From Siphonodentalium dalli (lineage: Eukaryota > Mollusca > Scaphopoda > Gadilida > Siphonodentaliidae), in assembly GCA_032622095.1 (NCBI GenBank), contig CP136061.1:214114373-214178372 (forward strand): a DNA stretch of 64,000 nucleotides. The letters run 5' to 3'. The number at the start of each line of letters is the position of its first letter. Position 1 is the stretch's first letter. The notes under the pieces were generated by a model. It did not search any database and was not told the origin of the DNA. It saw only the letters and a program-made list of their open reading frames with translations. Shown in pieces: positions 8,793 to 19,587 of this stretch. Both the position numbers and the translations under genes were made by a program.

Positions 8793-10537
8793 AGTAGAAG
8801 CATTGATTTAAGGTAAATCCGTTCCATTTGATAAGAGGTGGATAGAGAAAGGTTACAGTTGAGAGAGAGTGAATAGACAGAAGAGCAACAGAGAAGGAAG
8901 AATACTAATAAAGGAACGCATTTAAGAGAAAAAGACATGCTGGTAAAGCTACGAGGCTTTCTGGTATTTACTTTTCATAATTGAGTTTGGGTAGAGAAAC
9001 AAGAAATCGTTGGACAGTTTGATAGCGACAGCTGGTATGATTAATTTGCTGGTGAACAGGTTGCGGTGTGCTGGTTTCTAGTCGTTATCAATGAGGTGAG
9101 AACGAATATGGGGACAGTAAAAAATTTCAAATTTGGCTGGATAAAATAAGCTCATATAATGTTGTCAGTAAATACCGCAGTTTGATCAGATTTCACGAAT
9201 AAATATGTTTCAGACAGATTATAATAACAAAAAAACAGGCGTTAACTTTGGAGATAGAGTTACCGCCCTTATGGTTTAGTGGATTGCGCCTATTGTTTTC
9301 AGTTGTGAAAGATTTGTGGTGTGATGTTACTATCTATATCAAATAACTCCATATCACAAGCTGGATAAAGTTGGCCAAATTTTGAGAACAGAAGACGGAC
9401 ACAAGTTAATTTGACTTCGTTTGATAATAAATCGAGATGGTATTTTTGTCTGGGTAATACTCGAACTGATTGTGTCTGATTGAGAAACGGGGAAATGTGT
9501 GGCTGTTTTGAGTTATCGCAAGTTGGAGCTGGGCTCTGCATTTTCAGTAGAGTTATCGCGCTTACGCCGTGTGTTATAATACGTACACGGGGGGGGGGGG
9601 CGGTGCAAGTTTATATCAATACGTCATGTATAAGAATGTTCACAATACAACACAATAATATAGAATAAACAAGTAAACATGTATAACATCATCATCATTT
9701 TGTGTAAACTTATAGGTTTTTTCTAAATTTTGTATACATATGAATATTCATACTAATTAGTTGGGACAAAGTAATCCAAGAAGATATAACTATACATGTG
9801 CATGCATACACATACATACACATGCATACAATATACATATACACATATACATATATATATATAGCCATATACACATATATATATAGCCATATATATATAT
9901 ATATACATACACATATATAAAAACTTAAGCATAATTACCAGTTCTTGGTGAGTTGTATATATGATTTTGTAGATTAGTTTCATGGGATGCAGGTTTGTCG
10001 ATGAACCACATATTATGTTGCATTTAAAGTGAACTAGCCGTTCTGATGTGATAATTCATAAATATCTGCCGGTGTCAAGCGATAATGCAGTTTAATCGAA
10101 TTAGTTGGGTGGCACTGTGATTGTAGTTTAATTTCTGGGCGATTTTTTGGTGGCAAGAGCTTTTAACAAAATAGATATGAACAAGTAATCAGGGTCTCCA
10201 TACAAGTAACATTTTTGTTTGCTCAATTCCTGCTGGGACCAGTGGTCAAGTAAACGGTCCAATACTTATATATAGTACTATTTTAATGTTTTTGGTCGGT
10301 TATAGCAAGAGTGGTAGCAGGAATAATTGATAAATATGTATATATAGTTAGTAATATGGTGCTCGGAAAAGTGGACTCAATATATTTAATGACGTTCTTT
10401 TTTGGTAGGTAGGCAGGTAGTGAGCAAACAAATACCTTACTAGACGGCCCTAAACATATATACAAGTGATCTACTGGATGACTTTACTGTAAGTCTGACT
10501 TATTTAACCAGTAGAATGCAGTGGATCTGCTTGCCAA
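8793..10537 (-). other. LINE inter-ORF spacer with TA/CA microsatellite
   Basis: This long stretch between ORF1 and ORF2 has no convincing frame. About 9,240-9,700 is matched by the degenerate copy at 21,890-22,340, so it belongs to the element. It includes an (A/T,CA)-rich microsatellite at 9,785-9,912 and a G run at 9,590-9,600. Typical LINEs have short gaps or overlap between the two frames, so 1.8 kb is unusual and might hold an internal promoter or ribosome entry structure. Confidence 0.6.
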
Positions 10538-11434
10538 TTACACAAAATTTTCCGGTTTGCGGTTTTGTTGTTGTTGGTTTGAGTGCCCATTTAGTCTGCT
10601 GTTAGAGGATACAGGTGGTATCCAGTTTGACATTCTCTGGATTACAGACACTTCCTGTGGGTTAGTTAGGCGGGTAACTTTATCCGACTTGTCCTTTATG
10701 AAAACGACACCGTTGTATGTCCACGTGCTAGCTACTACCTTGTCCTTGTACATCTGACGACAAGTATGGGCCATATTTGCTCTTGTTTTAGTTAGGTGTT
10801 CATTGATGTACACGTTGTTATATTTTGATTTTTTCGGTTTTTTGAGTTTACTCCGTGCCAAGTAGAACCGTTTACGGTCTTTGTAGTGGTTGAACCTGAC
10901 TAAAATTGACCTGTTTGAGTGGGTTTCAGGACCAGAGCGATGGCATCTTTCGATGTGATAGGGTTCTATATTAACCCCGATTTCATCTGCTAGTTCCAAT
11001 ATTAGGTCCTCACAGTCCTCGCCAGGCTCTACTCCAATTCCACTGATTCGAAGAGTATTCCTCGTGCCATACTGTTTGAGATCATCAAGTTCATTTACGA
11101 GTTCAGTGATTTTGTCATCCTTCGTTTCTGCTTCATTTCGGAGTTGTGTCACTTCACTTCGTAGGTCGTTGACAGTTTGGGTAGCTACTTCCGAGAATAT
11201 AAGCTTCATTTGTAGGAGAAATTCAGGATCCTTTAGGGCAATTTTGAAGCTAGTTATCATTTCCATGTTTTTCTTTACTGTTGGTGTATTTTCAATTCTG
11301 TCTGATGTGTCATTTATCATCGTACTTTGGCTATATGGTTCGCCAAAGCTTGTGTCATCAAGATCCACATTTTGTTTTTTAGAATCAATTGAGTTCAGTA
11401 AGCTGTCGTCCGGGCCACCCTTCCCGCGCTTCAA
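10538..11434 (-). CDS. LINE ORF1: RNA-binding protein with coiled coil and RRM-like domain (5' end damaged)
   Basis: ORF1 proteins coat the LINE RNA. Residues about 82-122 have a leucine/valine heptad pattern (coiled coil). NTLRISGI...IERCHR...RSILVRFNHYKDR (126-186) is the RRM-like core, and VYINEHLTKTRANMAHTCRQ (208-227) begins the C-terminal domain seen in L1/CR1-type ORF1 proteins. A Gln run (287-290) is near the end. The frame opens at TTG (11,434), with an in-frame TGA a few codons upstream. In the degenerate copy at 21,712 the same region opens with ATG about nine codons earlier. This copy lacks roughly 80 bp there and one base next to the TTG, so its natural start is lost; the first internal Met is residue 39. 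Confidence 0.85.
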   Translation of the reverse strand: MKRGKGGPDDSLLNSIDSKKQNVDLDDTSFGEPYSQSTMINDTSDRIENTPTVKKNMEMITSFKIALKDPEFLLQMKLIFSEVATQTVNDLRSEVTQLRNEAETKDDKITELVNELDDLKQYGTRNTLRISGIGVEPGEDCEDLILELADEIGVNIEPYHIERCHRSGPETHSNRSILVRFNHYKDRKRFYLARSKLKKPKKSKYNNVYINEHLTKTRANMAHTCRQMYKDKVVASTWTYNGVVFIKDKSDKVTRLTNPQEVSVIQRMSNWIPPVSSNSRLNGHSNQQQQNRKPENFV

Positions 11435-11929
11435 GTTCGGTCCATTAGGTCAGGTCCACTGGGCGATCTTATTATCGTATTCAATATTCGGATGTCAAAG
11501 GTCAGATTTTAAATTGTCAAAATAACGGTTGCTTTTTATATCTTTTTTACACGAAAACACAGGTATTGTCAGAATAGAGTCCGTACCTCTATGGAATTTG
11601 GGTTCGTGATGATATCGTATATATGTATAGACGAAGACAAATTTTGATGGTGGCTTGTTACTCACAGCGTGATGTGATAGTCCGAAACACTGAACTGGCC
11701 ACGAATCCACAAGAAATGTTAAATAATTCCCGATTTGACACGCACTGTTTCAAGAAATGGTCACAAAACGTCAGCTATCTCCATCCAGAAACACTTTTAG
11801 ATTTGACGACATATAAAACCCATGTTTGTTTATATAAACCAGTTTAACCTCGGAGCGAGAGAGAAAAATTATCCACTGTCCATGACAGTCACGTGATATC
11901 TTATTTATCTGGGGACTATTTCTTAACGC
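11435..11929. other. LINE 5' UTR remnant and gene-free flank
   Basis: 11,435-11,640 corresponds to 21,320-21,730 of the degenerate LINE (shared GTCCGTACCTCTATGG on the opposite strand) and is read as 5' UTR. The rest shows no coding signal or repeat that I can name. Confidence 0.5.
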
Positions 11930-12289
11930 GGACAAACATCGCATTATAGTTACGCGAAATATCATCGCACGCCTTATAGGAGCCGCTGTTAGTTTCACGT
12001 CTCGTGTATTGGTTTAAGTATGTTTCATGGAGGTTTTGAAATAGAATAGAATATGATATTCGTCCCAGTTTACAGTGAAATTTACAAACCTCGTCCAGTA
12101 AGTTGGGTCGCGGACAAACATTGCATAGTTACGCGAAACGTTATCGCACGCCTTATAGGAACCGCTGTTAGTTGCACGTCCCATGTATTGGTTTAAGTAT
12201 GTTTTATGGAGGTTTTGGAATAGAATAGAATCTACAACTCGTCCCAGTTTATAGTTAAATTTACAAACCTCTTCCAGTAAGTTGGGTCT
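11930..12289 (+). repeat. Tandem duplication, unit about 180 bp, two copies
   Basis: Units 11,930-12,110 and 12,111-12,289 share CGGACAAACAT, ATCGCACGCCTTATAGGA, GTATTGGTTTAAGTATGTTT and CCAGTAAGTTGGGTC in the same order with moderate divergence. The second unit ends next to the repeat that begins AATTTAGGCTCGGCC. Confidence 0.85.
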
Positions 12290-12299
12290 GGACCTCGCC

Positions 12300-12860
12300 A
12301 AATTTAGGCTCGGCCAAGACTTAATTTACTAGAAACGTTTTGAAAATTGCGCTATAAAATGGACAGTTCTGGTTAAAACACAGACTCCACAGCTATGCTG
12401 AAGTGAGTCTGTGGTAAATGGGGGGGGGGATTTCTATTACCACCAGCATAATTATGTCAGTCTCACCCAATCACACCATCATCGGGATTATTGGAATGCC
12501 TTTACACTGGTAGATTCGTCACATTGCTAAACAATATCGCTTAAACATTGTCTGTCATATGTCACACTGCATGATTTCAATGCAAACATTATTTTTTAGC
12601 CACATAGAGCTAACTCTTGCTGGGTGGTAATAGATACCCCCAATTACCCAAGACCCACTTCACCATAGATGTGGAGTCTGTGTTTTAACCAGAACTGTAA
12701 ACTGGGGACTCGTTGTAAATCCTCTATATATCAGGGGGGGGGTCTGCAAAAAAATTCCGTATATAGGGTCGGGGTGGGTGGGTGGTCCAGAGGCGGAAAA
12801 AATGGTGCTTGTAAATTTTTTCCAAAATGGGTTTTTTTCAAACAATTTACAAGTACTGAC
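12300..12860. repeat. Dispersed repeat, copy 1 (interrupted by a MITE)
   Basis: 12,300-12,363 plus 12,698-12,740 equals 14,454-14,545: TTTAGGCTCGGCCAAGACTT, AATTGCGCTATAAA, CTGGGGACTC and CTCTATATATC follow in order. In copy 1 a 334-bp inverted-repeat element sits in the middle; copy 2 is uninterrupted. The G-rich tail 12,733-12,850 resembles 14,236-14,390. Confidence 0.8.
12364..12697. mobile_element. 334-bp inverted-repeat MITE
   Basis: The ends are exact complements: CAGTTCTGGTTAAAACACAG at the left and its reverse complement ending at 12,697, with arms of about 28 bp or more. No frame lies inside. The paralogous sequence at 14,501-14,520 shows the site without the insert, and comparison suggests a TA to TAAA duplication. 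TA would fit a Tc1/mariner-type mobiliser. Confidence 0.8.
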
Positions 12861-14235
12861 CATGTAATGTTGTTTGTAAGCATGTTAGTACCATGCTTGT
12901 TGGTATAGGGCTATATAGGCAGCTAAAGTGACTCTTTAGCCTCAGATTTAGCAACATTCTGGATTTCACAGTATCCTGGACCACTTCACAGTGGACCACC
13001 GTATTAACGTTCAGGAAACTTATGATCAACGGAAGAAATATTTAGTAACAAAATTAATATATTACCCAGTTGTATTATCTGAATAAAAGTAATAAAACAA
13101 AAAAACTCTTATCACAAATTGGATACTACATGGTGAATACTCAATGATGACTACTAGTAGATATCATTAACCTGATTGTTGCATAACATGAAATTGAAAA
13201 GGGTATCTCATAAATTTCTAATGTCTGAAATACTGTCTTGTTCTGGCATGTAATCAAATTCATTCCTTCTGGTTATTTCTCATCTTGAATGATTGCAAGT
13301 AATGTTAATTTGCAACAATTATCCAAATTAAACTGAATTGGTTATGATGAATGACATTACTGTTTACTGCTCAGACAATCCCAAATGAAGGTGACGCTAT
13401 TCTCATTGAATTTCCGAACTTCATCTGGGAGCTTTACTGCTCAACAAGACGAAACTAAAATACTAATTGTATACTGTTATCACTTACAAATAGATGAACT
13501 GAAATAATGTGATGCATTCAGATGCATTGAGAAATGACATTCAATTCTTCATTCTGGTCTATCACCATACCAAACCACATCAAAATTTGACAACCGACAC
13601 TTAACTTATATTGCAAAAACTTTGTATGGACTGAATTTCATAAAGTCGAACAGGGCCCATAACTCTGGTAGGCATTGGTGGTCACAACCCGCGATATTAT
13701 GCATATTCGTCCCCCATTTCTGGTCCGTCACCATGCCATAGGGCATCAAATATGACAACTGACTCTTGAGTTAAAATTCAAAATGTTTGTAGGGACAGAC
13801 GGCTCGAGACGTCAACTATATACCCGCCGACTAATATCGGGCAGTATAATAACCATATATCTATGTGTATACCTAACCAAAAAACAAATCCCCTCCCCAC
13901 CCCATCCCGTTGGATAAGACTAAAGAGTTCTTTGATCATGCACATATAATTGTGGAACCCCTGACCTGTTTACCACTATTTACACTGGCCAGTGTTCTCT
14001 GTCAGATACAACACACTCGATATATTAAGGCTATAATGGGGTCTAGGGCAATTTGTGATATATAGTGTACATGTACCTACACAATGCTTAATTAATATTC
14101 TTGTTAGATACTGAAAACACCAGGAAACACATGGAAATACAGTATATTTTTCGTTTTTCTGATCTGTGTTTACCAATTAGTAAGGCAGTTAACACAGTTA
14201 TTGAAGAACGGCTAAAAAAACCTCTCAAATTTTGA
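12861..14235. other. Gene-free stretch
   Basis: No reliable coding frame. A degenerate pair of about 90-bp units starts at 13,551 and 13,718 (TTCTGGTC.RTCACCATRCC, CATCAAA.TTGACAAC). The phrase CCCATAACTCTGG at 13,658 is of a type common in molluscan repeats. Confidence 0.5.
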
Positions 14236-14403
14236 TAAAAACATGAGAAACGGGGGGTGGGTCCCCAAAATTTTGGAGGAAAAAAATATTTTTTTTGCAA
14301 AAATGGGGTGGTGGGTCCCTCGAGGTCGGAAAAAAACTTTTTGGGCCCTATATGTGCAATTTTTTTCCAGACCCCCCCCTGTATATATACTCATTATACT
14401 ACA

Positions 14404-14601
14404 TGCACTAAGACGATGTGACATATATGAGAATGGAAGATTCATTCCAGATAAATTTAGGCTCGGCCAAGACTTAATTTACTAGACTCGTTTTATAAAT
14501 TGCGCTATAAACTGGGGACTCATAAATACTCTATATATATCAATATATATTGCACTAAGACGATGTGACATGTGTGAGAATGGAAGATTCATTCCAGATA
14601 A
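14404..14601 (+). repeat. 147-bp-period tandem duplication inside repeat copy 2
   Basis: TGCACTAAGACGATGTGACA followed by GAGAATGGAAGATTCATTCC occurs at 14,404 and again at 14,551. The second copy of the dispersed repeat (14,454-14,545), which is the empty-site paralogue of 12,300-12,740, lies between them. Confidence 0.8.
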
Positions 14602-15029
14602 CTGATAGATGCTGCAGACTCTTAAGATTTAGTACAGGTCTGGTTTTACTAACAGTTTTACTTACTCGACAATGCTGTCAATGATGTCTAAATATATGGC
14701 TGTTGCGCTACGAAGATGTGACAATATTGTAATAGTTGGCGCGACAGCCACATTAATTTAACATGACATGCCATGTCATATATTCCAGTCTCTGTCCATG
14801 ATCAATAGCTCTGCTCAGACGAACTCCGCTCTTGGGAAATATGTTGCACCGACATTGACATCTATGACGAGAAACTATTAATCATTTAAAGTTTACCTCG
14901 ACATACACTATCATTTGACAGCATAATTTTAACAATAAACTTGTGGATATTTCTAAAGAGGGCGTACAATATACTAAATGCCTTTGATGTACAGAGATCA
15001 TGAAATAATCGTTGCGAATGATATACAAT
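14602..15029. other. Gene-free stretch with dispersed repeat at 14,880-15,045
   Basis: 14,880-15,045 resembles 17,290-17,420: both have CGACATAC..CAT, TTTGA.AGCATAA, TGCCTTTGAT and ATACAATCTGGGTAT in order. No coding signal. Confidence 0.5.
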
Positions 15030-15231
15030 CTGGGTATATCCACAAATCCCCTGGTGCGACAGCTATATAGCCCCGTCATGACTATATACCTTAATACGTG
15101 TCCCCTGGTGCGATAACCCCACTATGAGTAAGGTATATTCTCATGGTGGGGTGTCGCACCAGGGAACTGTGTATTAAGGTATATATACTTATGATGGTGT
15201 TGTCGCAAAGGGAACCTGTGGGTATATACCG
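15030..15231. repeat. About 200-bp imperfect palindrome
   Basis: The arms share GGTATATCC/ACC, CCCTGGTGCGACA, TATATACCTTAATAC and ACCCCA, with a short centre near 15,130 (GTAAGGTATATTCTCA). The inner 100 bp alone form a strong hairpin. It is probably a MITE or an inverted duplication of an 'CCCTGGTGCGA' unit. Confidence 0.75.
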
Positions 15232-15384
15232 AATAATATGAGATGTCTCAATGTTTGGCCGTTCTGGATATCTGTCGATCCATCTGGCGGCCCAAAACTT
15301 GGTATACATGTTGGCATTTTAGGAGGGCTTTAAAAGAGCACATTGGTATGACGAGAATGGCCATGGCCCTGACAGTCCAAGTTA

Positions 15385-15600
15385 TTTTTACCCCTTTATA
15401 TACTAATTACGTATACTCATTGACGAGTAGTCACCTTAGGAAATGTTCAGATAATAAGTTCAACAAACAACCATAGGTCGTTTTGTTGAACTTATTATCT
15501 GAACAATTCCCATCAATGGATTATAGGAAATATTCCGCTCTAGAAGTATTCTAGCGCCTGTGTTTGTTACATTAACACCCCTCCAAATGAATAATATGTC
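15385..15600. repeat. Rearranged repeat with 27-bp-arm hairpin
   Basis: AATGTTCAGATAATAAGTTC (15,442) is inverted at 15,484-15,507. The same sequence set occurs collinearly at 20,555-20,720, including TATACTC.TTGACGA.TAGTC, AGCGGAATA and CAATGG. Relative to that locus, part of the segment here is inverted and partly duplicated. Confidence 0.75.
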
Positions 15601-15929
15601 ATTCCAATGTATACTTTTATAACTGAATGGGAGAATCCATTATTATACAAATAGTTAAAGTAAACAGACCTAGTCACCCCAATCACTCCCAGATGAGGTT
15701 TAGGGAGAACATATATTTGAAATATGGATCAAATTCGTGAATAATCTTCAATCAGAAACATCTTGCAGATGCACAAGAAAATCATCATTTACATCTATAA
15801 CTCTATTATAACTATGTGTTATGATAATAGTGCAATGCTACGGAAGCCTATTAGGGCCATTTAATTTTTTGTTATATTTTCATTAAAATATTTCCTTTTT
15901 TATTTCCTTTTTACTTTCTTTTTTTACTT
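15601..15929. other. Gene-free stretch
   Basis: AT-rich, ending in a T-rich tract (15,860-15,925). Nothing recognisable. Confidence 0.5.
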
Positions 15930-16130
15930 TCCACCTGGGAGATAACTTTTCTCCCTGGAATTAACTTTTCTCCCAGGGAATTAACTTATCTCCCAGGGAG
16001 ATAACTTTTCTCCCGGGAATTAACTTATCTCCCAGGGAGAAAACTTATCTCCCAGGGAGAAAACTTTTCTCCCGGGAATTAACTTTTCTCCCAGGGAGAT
16101 AACTTATCTCCCGGGAATTAACTTTTCTCC
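15930..16130 (+). repeat. Minisatellite of about 18-20-bp units
   Basis: About ten units of the type TTAACTTTTCTCCCAGGGA, with each unit itself partly palindromic (TCTCCC.GGGAGA). A matching array in the opposite orientation lies at 17,107-17,258, about 1 kb away. Confidence 0.9.
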
Positions 16131-17106
16131 GTGGTGGAAAATCACTTTATGTGATAGGTTTCACGTAACCGATAACATTCATACATATCCTCCTACGGTT
16201 AAAATACAACTGTCACGTGTCATTGTCTGATGTCCTGGCGCGAAAAAAACATTTTGACAGTCAATATATAACGCGCCAATGTTTAGCGCCTGCATGGTGT
16301 AGCATTCTGTAGTCGAAGCAGACACCAGACCTGTGCCTGGTCGTAGAAGACATTCAGGAACTGAGGATATGGCTGTAACTGGGAAGAGTCGGAAGACTGT
16401 CAGTGACGTGAGTGTTTGACTGTTTATAGTATTGGACCATGTTATGTTGTTATGAAATCATGATATTTCGCCATTAACTATAAAGTTACTTTCGTATCAA
16501 ATGCTGCTATTCCGATTGATTATTTTATATTTTTTGTGAATATGTGCCATGGCTGTCGCGGACCCTGAACTCTAGTCTAACATATACTGACCATCGCTAG
16601 TATAGTGGTGGGTCCATTTTGGACTACCGGTGGTCGTGAAATGCACCAAATCGCTCTAAATTGGACCTATAGCACGTGTTTGTGGCGAAGCAATGTGTAC
16701 ATATCATTAAACGCTCTTCATAATGACACGGCGAAACGATTCTATTGAATGCACAACGTATCCACGGCATCCTAAAACACTCTTTATGACGTGACGCAAC
16801 ATTAAATTGAAATAAATAGGCGGACCCCCAGATAACATCGAGGTGGTAAAATAATAACGAACATGCTGATAATTGACGAAATATGCGTGTATACGGGGTG
16901 GTATGAGGTTTGTCGTATCTAAATAATTATTATAAAGGTAGGGAAAACAAATTGAGTAGGGGTTTGAACGGAGCGTATCACTTTAATCCAATTAATCCAA
17001 ATGAGCGAAGCGTTTATCATTGAGCGAATGGGAATGACATATTAGTGATGCGTAGCAGCATGTGATGGTAGTAACTGTCCCAGAGCATGTAGGCCTACAA
17101 AAGTCC
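16131..17106 (+). promoter_or_regulatory. Promoter-like stretch with candidate first exon between inverted minisatellites
   Basis: A TATATAA box at 16,265 in a GCGC-rich setting is followed about 30 bp later by a possible initiation region, then ATG at 16,369 and 13 codons (MAVTGKSRKTVSD) ending at a consensus splice donor GTGAGT (16,408-16,413). The order TATA, short leader, ATG, donor looks like the 5' end of a transcription unit. No matching second exon is recognisable downstream. The rest of the interval (16,420-17,100) shows no coding signal. Confidence 0.3.
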
Positions 17107-17258
17107 ATTCCCGGGAGAAAAGTTTTCTCCCAGGGAGAAAAGTTAATTCCCGGGAGAAAAGTTATCTCCCTGGGAGATAAGTTATCTCCCTGGGAGATAA
17201 GTTAATTCCCGGGTGCAAAGTTTTCTCACTGGGAGATAAGTCATCTCCCTGGGAGATG
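17107..17258 (-). repeat. Minisatellite, inverted partner of 15,930-16,130
   Basis: Units such as CCCGGGAGAAAAGTTATCTC are the reverse complement of the array at 15,930. The two arrays face each other around a 1-kb core, like the arms of a foldback element. Confidence 0.9.
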
Positions 17259-17489
17259 CTATATTCATGATGAGATGCTATATTTCTCGGTTCAGCCAGC
17301 GTCAGGTTTAGTGCGACATACGCCATTGTTTGATAGCATAACGTGACGTAACATATTAATTGCCTTTGATATCCACATGTTGTGAAATAATCTTTACGAA
17401 CCACATACAATCTGGGTATCTATTTGAATAATTTTACATGTCAAAAACTTGGCCGTAATGGAATACATGCGTCCCATACGTAGATCTAG

Positions 17490-18740
17490 ATAATGCCATG
17501 GCTACTCAGGGACGTGGTTAGATGGTCTCCATTGGGGGGGGGTGTCCACCTTGAGAAATTCCAAATGCCCCCCCCCCCGAATCAGAATCATACCAAACAC
17601 AAGTTTTGCATAATTCCATTTGCACCACCGCCTCCCCATTTACACTCAGTGCTCAGGCCTAATATCCTATATATTCATAAACCATGGTTCTATATTCCCG
17701 GTATGAGGGTATCACCCCCTCCCCCTGAATCCTGAATACCAGTTAATTTTGGGGGGTGAATCCTGAATACCAGTTAATTTTTTGGGGGTGAATCATGAAT
17801 ACATGTTAAGAAATAATATTGGAACACAAATCAAATATAGTTTCAGAACGCTTTCCGGTTAACAACCGAAGAGAGGCCGGTCGCGTTATGGGCGTTATGA
17901 GGCCGTTATGATACGAGTAATGATACTTTATGATGGCATGGTGGTCGAATATGCCCAAGAAGCTATTCTACCCACTCATTCATACAGATAACTAGCACAA
18001 AATATTATTTTGCGCCATCAAAACCTGCGTCCAAGATGTTTTGCTTGAACCTGAATACCAGCTTCAAAACACCCTGAATCCCGCGTACCGAAAAGGTGGG
18101 GGTGATACCCTCCGGTATGAGAACAATCAGATTTTTAACCTGAAAAATTGCATCTTTCCTAACACCTAGTGGTCTAACTCCAGACAAATGCACACGGCTA
18201 CGGGCAAGAGACGAGGACATACCGGGCTAACCATGGTTGTTCGACCCGGTGTGAGAAAATTTTGAAAACTATACAAGAAAATCGCAAATCCTAGCATCTA
18301 GACTGGCCTCAACTGAAGCTTTCATATAGTGTTGGAAATTTCAAACCTCATACTCCCCCTCAGGTTGGAAAATTCTCCAACTGAATACCATTTCAGTCCA
18401 CATGTTTGACCAAATGTAGTAAAATATTATTCGGCCCGGTGTGCGAAAATTTTGCAATCTGAACAAGAAAATCCTAGAGTTGGAAATTTAAAACCTTACA
18501 CCCCCACTTAGGTTGGAATATTTCCAACTGATGACAATTCCAATGACATTGTTGACCAAATGTATGACGATAATGTTTTCCTAAATTAGCTAGCTAAATT
18601 TTGACAGGCCACGGGGGAGGGATCGGGACACATGCAAGCTTCCCAATTGTTGGAAATTTCCAACCTGTCACCCCCTAAGGTTGGAAAATTTCCAACTGAT
18701 GACCATTTCAGTCCAAAATTTTGACAAAAAAATAGGAAAA
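17490..18740 (+). repeat. TTGGAAATTTCCAAC repeat family, divergent member
   Basis: This block carries poly-C/poly-G runs, a 38-bp tandem (TGAATCCTGAATACCAGTTA at about 17,717 and 17,755), the phrase CTAGTGGTCTAACTCCAGAC at 18,167, a CCCGGTGTG.GAAAATTTTG motif at 18,246 and 18,436, and repeated TTGGAAATTTCCAAC-like words. The same items occur in reverse order and orientation at 45,540-46,240 and 53,570-54,270. No coding frame. It is probably a non-autonomous mobile element or satellite-like repeat. Confidence 0.7.
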
Positions 18741-18783
18741 TATGCAAATATTGGTCCAAAAACAATTCATTCCCCCAATAATG

Positions 18784-19127
18784 TTTGACAGGGAACCTTA
18801 TAAAGTCGAAAAATTAACACAGGGAATATATTTCTTAGTTATTATCTGTTCCTTGATAATGCACTTCACTGTAGGTCCCAACTCGAAATTGCATGCGTTT
18901 CTGTGACTTTTGTCGGCCGATATCGCAATAAACATTGAATTAAACACCCGGAATAAATTCCATAATTGTAAGCGACGCAAAGCAAAATCGCTCACAAAGT
19001 CACTTAAATCGTGAAATTTCGAGTTGGGACCTTCATCTACAGTGAAGTACATTATCAAGGAACAGATAATAACTAAGAAATATATTCCCCGTGTTATTTT
19101 TTCAACGTTATAATGTTCCCTGTCAAA
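18784..19127. mobile_element. 344-bp palindromic MITE
   Basis: TTTGACAGGGAACCTTATAA at the left is mirrored by the reverse complement of 19,108-19,127. The complementarity continues inward over ATATATTTCTTAGTTATTAT, CCTTGATAATG.ACTTCACTG and GGTCCCAACTCGAAATT, so the arms are at least 110 bp. No transposase is present. The target duplication is unclear. Confidence 0.85.
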
Positions 19128-19587
19128 ACTTAAAAAGAGTTCCAAGGGGTTTTACTGGTGTAATATGATCTCTGTGGCGTTAGCCATAGTAGAGATTCAT
19201 GGCATGATATAAGACTGTACAAACTATACGCTTTGACTCCTCAATTGTTGTTTTGAACCAGGAGTCAGGACTCAGTCACCAACAGTACCACATGGCCAGG
19301 GGTCATTACCACGAACTAGAAAATATGCGAGATAATTATGGATATGATAAAAGCTGATGGCATGGCCTCGATGTACATACGTTATGTGGCATTGTCTGTT
19401 GATATTACATCTGGGAGCATGGTTATAGTCACGCGACGTCTCGTGCCTAGTAAAATCGTATACGTTGCAATTCTATTTACTCTCATATGTCGACAACCAT
19501 ATTAAAAGTAGATGTAATTATCCCATGCGGTATAATGGGAATATAGATACGTGTATCTGATAAGCTCGCCAACGTAGAGTTGACTCA
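19128..19587. other. Gene-free stretch
   Basis: AGTAGAGATTCATGGCATGAT at 19,188 repeats one arm of the palindrome at 26,217-26,312. Otherwise nothing recognisable. Confidence 0.5.

Larger units (their letters stand above)
5266..11640 (-). mobile_element. Near full-length CR1/L2-like non-LTR retrotransposon (LINE)
   Basis: ORF1 (11,434-10,538), a 1.8-kb spacer and ORF2 (8,751-5,266) lie in that order on the minus strand, the layout of an APE-type LINE. The start near 11,640 is set by comparison with a degenerate plus-strand copy at 21,320-22,480, which shares the 5' UTR, the ORF1 start, about 460 bp of the spacer and a piece of ORF2. The spacer is therefore part of the element, not a later insertion. 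The 3' limit is uncertain. ORF2 is intact in length, so this copy is fairly young, but ORF1 has lost its start region and the endonuclease carries a suspicious substitution, so it may be dead. Confidence 0.88.

Noticed and set aside
11064-11525. 153-codon plus-strand frame
   Set aside because: It is antisense to LINE ORF1, whose domain structure is clear.
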